A stretch of 34,559 nt of DNA from Paludibacter sp. Lineage in GTDB: Bacteria; Bacteroidota; Bacteroidia; Bacteroidales; Paludibacteraceae. The notes under the pieces are model-generated. The model was not told where the DNA came from, searched no databases, and saw only the letters and a list, made by a program, of their open reading frames with translations. The translations under genes were made by a program, and so were the position numbers. The stretch covers positions 1-34,559 of the forward strand of contig JAQUYE010000027.1 of the NCBI GenBank assembly GCA_028691965.1, read 5' to 3'. Of the stretch, positions 33,193-34,559 are shown piece by piece (positions within the stretch are counted from its first letter, which is position 1; every line of letters starts with the position of its first letter).

Positions 33193-34205
33193 TTCGTAAT
33201 GCGTACCAGTTGATAACTTAGTTTATAGATAAAGCGCTTCAGGCGCAAAAAAACATTCTTAACTTTCCATGCCACAAAACTGCTGTTCGGCCTGATCACC
33301 AGTGCCCGCACCGGACGATGCTTGCGTATCACCTTCTCAAAATGGGCAGCCAGCGACGGCAGTAGCTGGTACTCATGAAGCACCAGTTCACGGGCCTTCT
33401 TCAAAGCGTCGAGTCGGCGGGCATACTCCCCTTCCGGGTCGGCAAGCAGTGCACGCAGCTTCGCCACCGATCCTTTTACATCCCTGATATCGAGCATCAC
33501 CACCGCATCTTCCGGGAAATAGGCCGACAGGTTCGTGCAGCCTATATATACCGGCACAGCATATCCAAGGATAGGATCTGCCAGTTTTTCGGTCCAGTTA
33601 TCCGGCTGTACCACATTCTCGATACACAGATGAAAGCGGTAGTCGAGCAAGGCATCCGCTTTCACAGTCACCTCATTGCTTCCCCTGCCGTAAAAATCAA
33701 TCGCATCACCCAGCTCCTTCTTCACTGCCTTTAAAAAGTCGAGTCGCTGCAGGTGCATGGGCAACTGTGCCAGCGAGGAAGTAATCACCGATATATTTTT
33801 TGTCTTCTCCGGCACCTGCATCTGTTTCAGTGCGTCGAAGCTATAGCGGTACTCTTTCTTAGCACTATCATAGCCGAAGTGCCAGTCGTTGAAGTGCTGT
33901 CGCTGCACCTGCTCACCCTTCGTACTAATCCCCGGCCGCACCATCCACAGCACATCAAACTGACTCAAAAACCCACCGGCATAAACCGAACCCATGGGTG
34001 GCTCTCCCGCCACAAAGAGGAGTCCGCCCTCCCTGCACCGCAACTGAATTGCTTGCCTGAAGTCCTCGAACACCACTACCCCATCCCACAAGCGGTCCTC
34101 GTCGGAGTTTTCGGAAAAGTGAAAGCTGTTACCGAAACGATCTACGTCGAACTGCTGCGCGAACAACGGTCGATTCACTGAATGGAGAATATTAATGTAC
34201 ATCAT
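33189..34205 (-). CDS. GT10-like fucosyltransferase
   Basis: This 338-aa cytosolic enzyme has the alpha-1,3-fucosyltransferase motif in its C-terminal half: YRFHLCIENVVQ (Glu196) followed by NWTEKLADPILGYAVPVYIG (Glu206), matching the FxxxxEN and TEK elements that bind GDP-fucose in GT10. The N-terminal half is the variable acceptor domain (FVAGEPPMG, FDVLWMVRPG). GT10 enzymes in bacteria add fucose to O-antigen or capsule, sometimes making host-like Lewis structures. No GDP-fucose synthesis genes are in the window. It overlaps the flippase gene by 14 bp and the GT2 gene by 4 bp. Confidence 0.85.
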   Translation of the reverse strand: MMYINILHSVNRPLFAQQFDVDRFGNSFHFSENSDEDRLWDGVVVFEDFRQAIQLRCREGGLLFVAGEPPMGSVYAGGFLSQFDVLWMVRPGISTKGEQVQRQHFNDWHFGYDSAKKEYRYSFDALKQMQVPEKTKNISVITSSLAQLPMHLQRLDFLKAVKKELGDAIDFYGRGSNEVTVKADALLDYRFHLCIENVVQPDNWTEKLADPILGYAVPVYIGCTNLSAYFPEDAVVMLDIRDVKGSVAKLRALLADPEGEYARRLDALKKARELVLHEYQLLPSLAAHFEKVIRKHRPVRALVIRPNSSFVAWKVKNVFLRLKRFIYKLSYQLVRITK

Positions 34206-34559
34206 GGGTTTTTACAAAGTTAGCAAGTTTAAAAACAAACAGCAAAGGTGCGAATACAAAGAGCGACACCACTCCGCTCAGCAGGAGCTGCACCAGCAGG
34301 TGTTGCGATACCGGAAGCACGCGCTCCAGCAGGTACAGCTGCACTACAGTCGACAGCCCCATCATCAGTCCGAAGCGCAGCAGGTAGCCAAGCAGTTGCC
34401 TGCGGTTATCCACCGACAGTTTATACAACATCCAGGCCCCTGCCAACAGGTGCGACACGATGAGCGACAGCGGAAACACCAATGCGCCCCACTGCCTGTA
34501 AAAGGCGAAGTTAACAGCGATGGCCAGCACTTGCGCCGCCACGCCCCAAAAGGCATAGA
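34192..34559 (-). CDS. C-terminal part of a Wzx-type polysaccharide flippase (cut by window end)
   Basis: The frame is open to the window edge, so only about the last 122 residues are seen. They hold three or four hydrophobic helices with basic loops (VLAIAVNFAFYRQWGALVF, SLIVSHLLAGAWML, LLLSGVVSLFVFAPLLFVF), as in the final helices of MATE-like lipid-linked oligosaccharide flippases. An internal GTG at 34542 is not the true start. Position at the head of a glycosyltransferase/polymerase operon supports the call. Confidence 0.7.
   Translation of the reverse strand, partial: YAFWGVAAQVLAIAVNFAFYRQWGALVFPLSLIVSHLLAGAWMLYKLSVDNRRQLLGYLLRFGLMMGLSTVVQLYLLERVLPVSQHLLVQLLLSGVVSLFVFAPLLFVFKLANFVKTHDVH

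Overview
The window looks like Bacteroidota chromosome, probably Bacteroidales/Marinilabiliales-like. The signs are a SusC/SusD pair, a one-protein hybrid two-component regulator (HTCS), lipoproteins, and promoters with the Bacteroidota -7 element TAnnTTTG. It reads as two blocks: a polysaccharide utilisation locus (PUL, about 1-26000) and the distal part of an exopolysaccharide/capsule or O-antigen operon (26686-34559). A repeat element and a 5'-truncated regulator lie between them. The polysaccharide operon is visibly more GC-rich than susC and the glycosidase genes.

PUL. On the minus strand lie a susD-like gene that runs in frame into an IS30-type transposase fragment at the window edge, susC, a secreted GH36 alpha-galactosidase, and a two-gene operon (MFS sugar porter, then a cytosolic DUF5107-TPR protein). 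An AraC-family regulator is divergent from the transporter. Next come a GH2 exo-glycosidase with an inserted F5/8 type C domain (minus), a two-domain SGNH acetylesterase (plus), a second alpha-galactosidase-like enzyme of clan GH-D (minus) and a 1330-aa HTCS (plus). The exo-acting alpha-galactosidases, the GH2 beta-mannosidase/glucosaminidase-like enzyme and the acetylesterase together suggest an acetylated, galactose-decorated glycan such as galactomannan. This is inference, and no endo-acting depolymerase is visible. Three promoters (susC, GH36, GH-D) share an operator, CTAC-N16-GACAAG, at 25-26 bp from the -7 element. The GH2 promoter has a degenerate copy. This looks like the binding site of the locus regulator, most likely the HTCS.

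Between the blocks. After the HTCS come a structured repeat element, an unknown surface-type lipoprotein and a small outer-membrane barrel. A bidirectional terminator follows, then a LuxR-type regulator that has lost its 5' part at a second copy of the same repeat. The two copies differ in sequence, but several differences keep base pairing.

Polysaccharide operon (minus strand, transcribed from beyond 34559 towards 26686): flippase (partial), GT10 fucosyltransferase-like, GT2, EpsG/Wzy-like polymerase, two GT4 enzymes, a DUF1972-type rhamnosyltransferase-like GT and a DUF1919 protein. All are tightly spaced or overlapping, which suggests translational coupling. Three of these genes carry in-frame Ala/Pro/Ser-rich low-complexity inserts, two of them built from DNA tandem repeats (30-bp and 39-bp units). 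No rRNA, tRNA or CRISPR was found.
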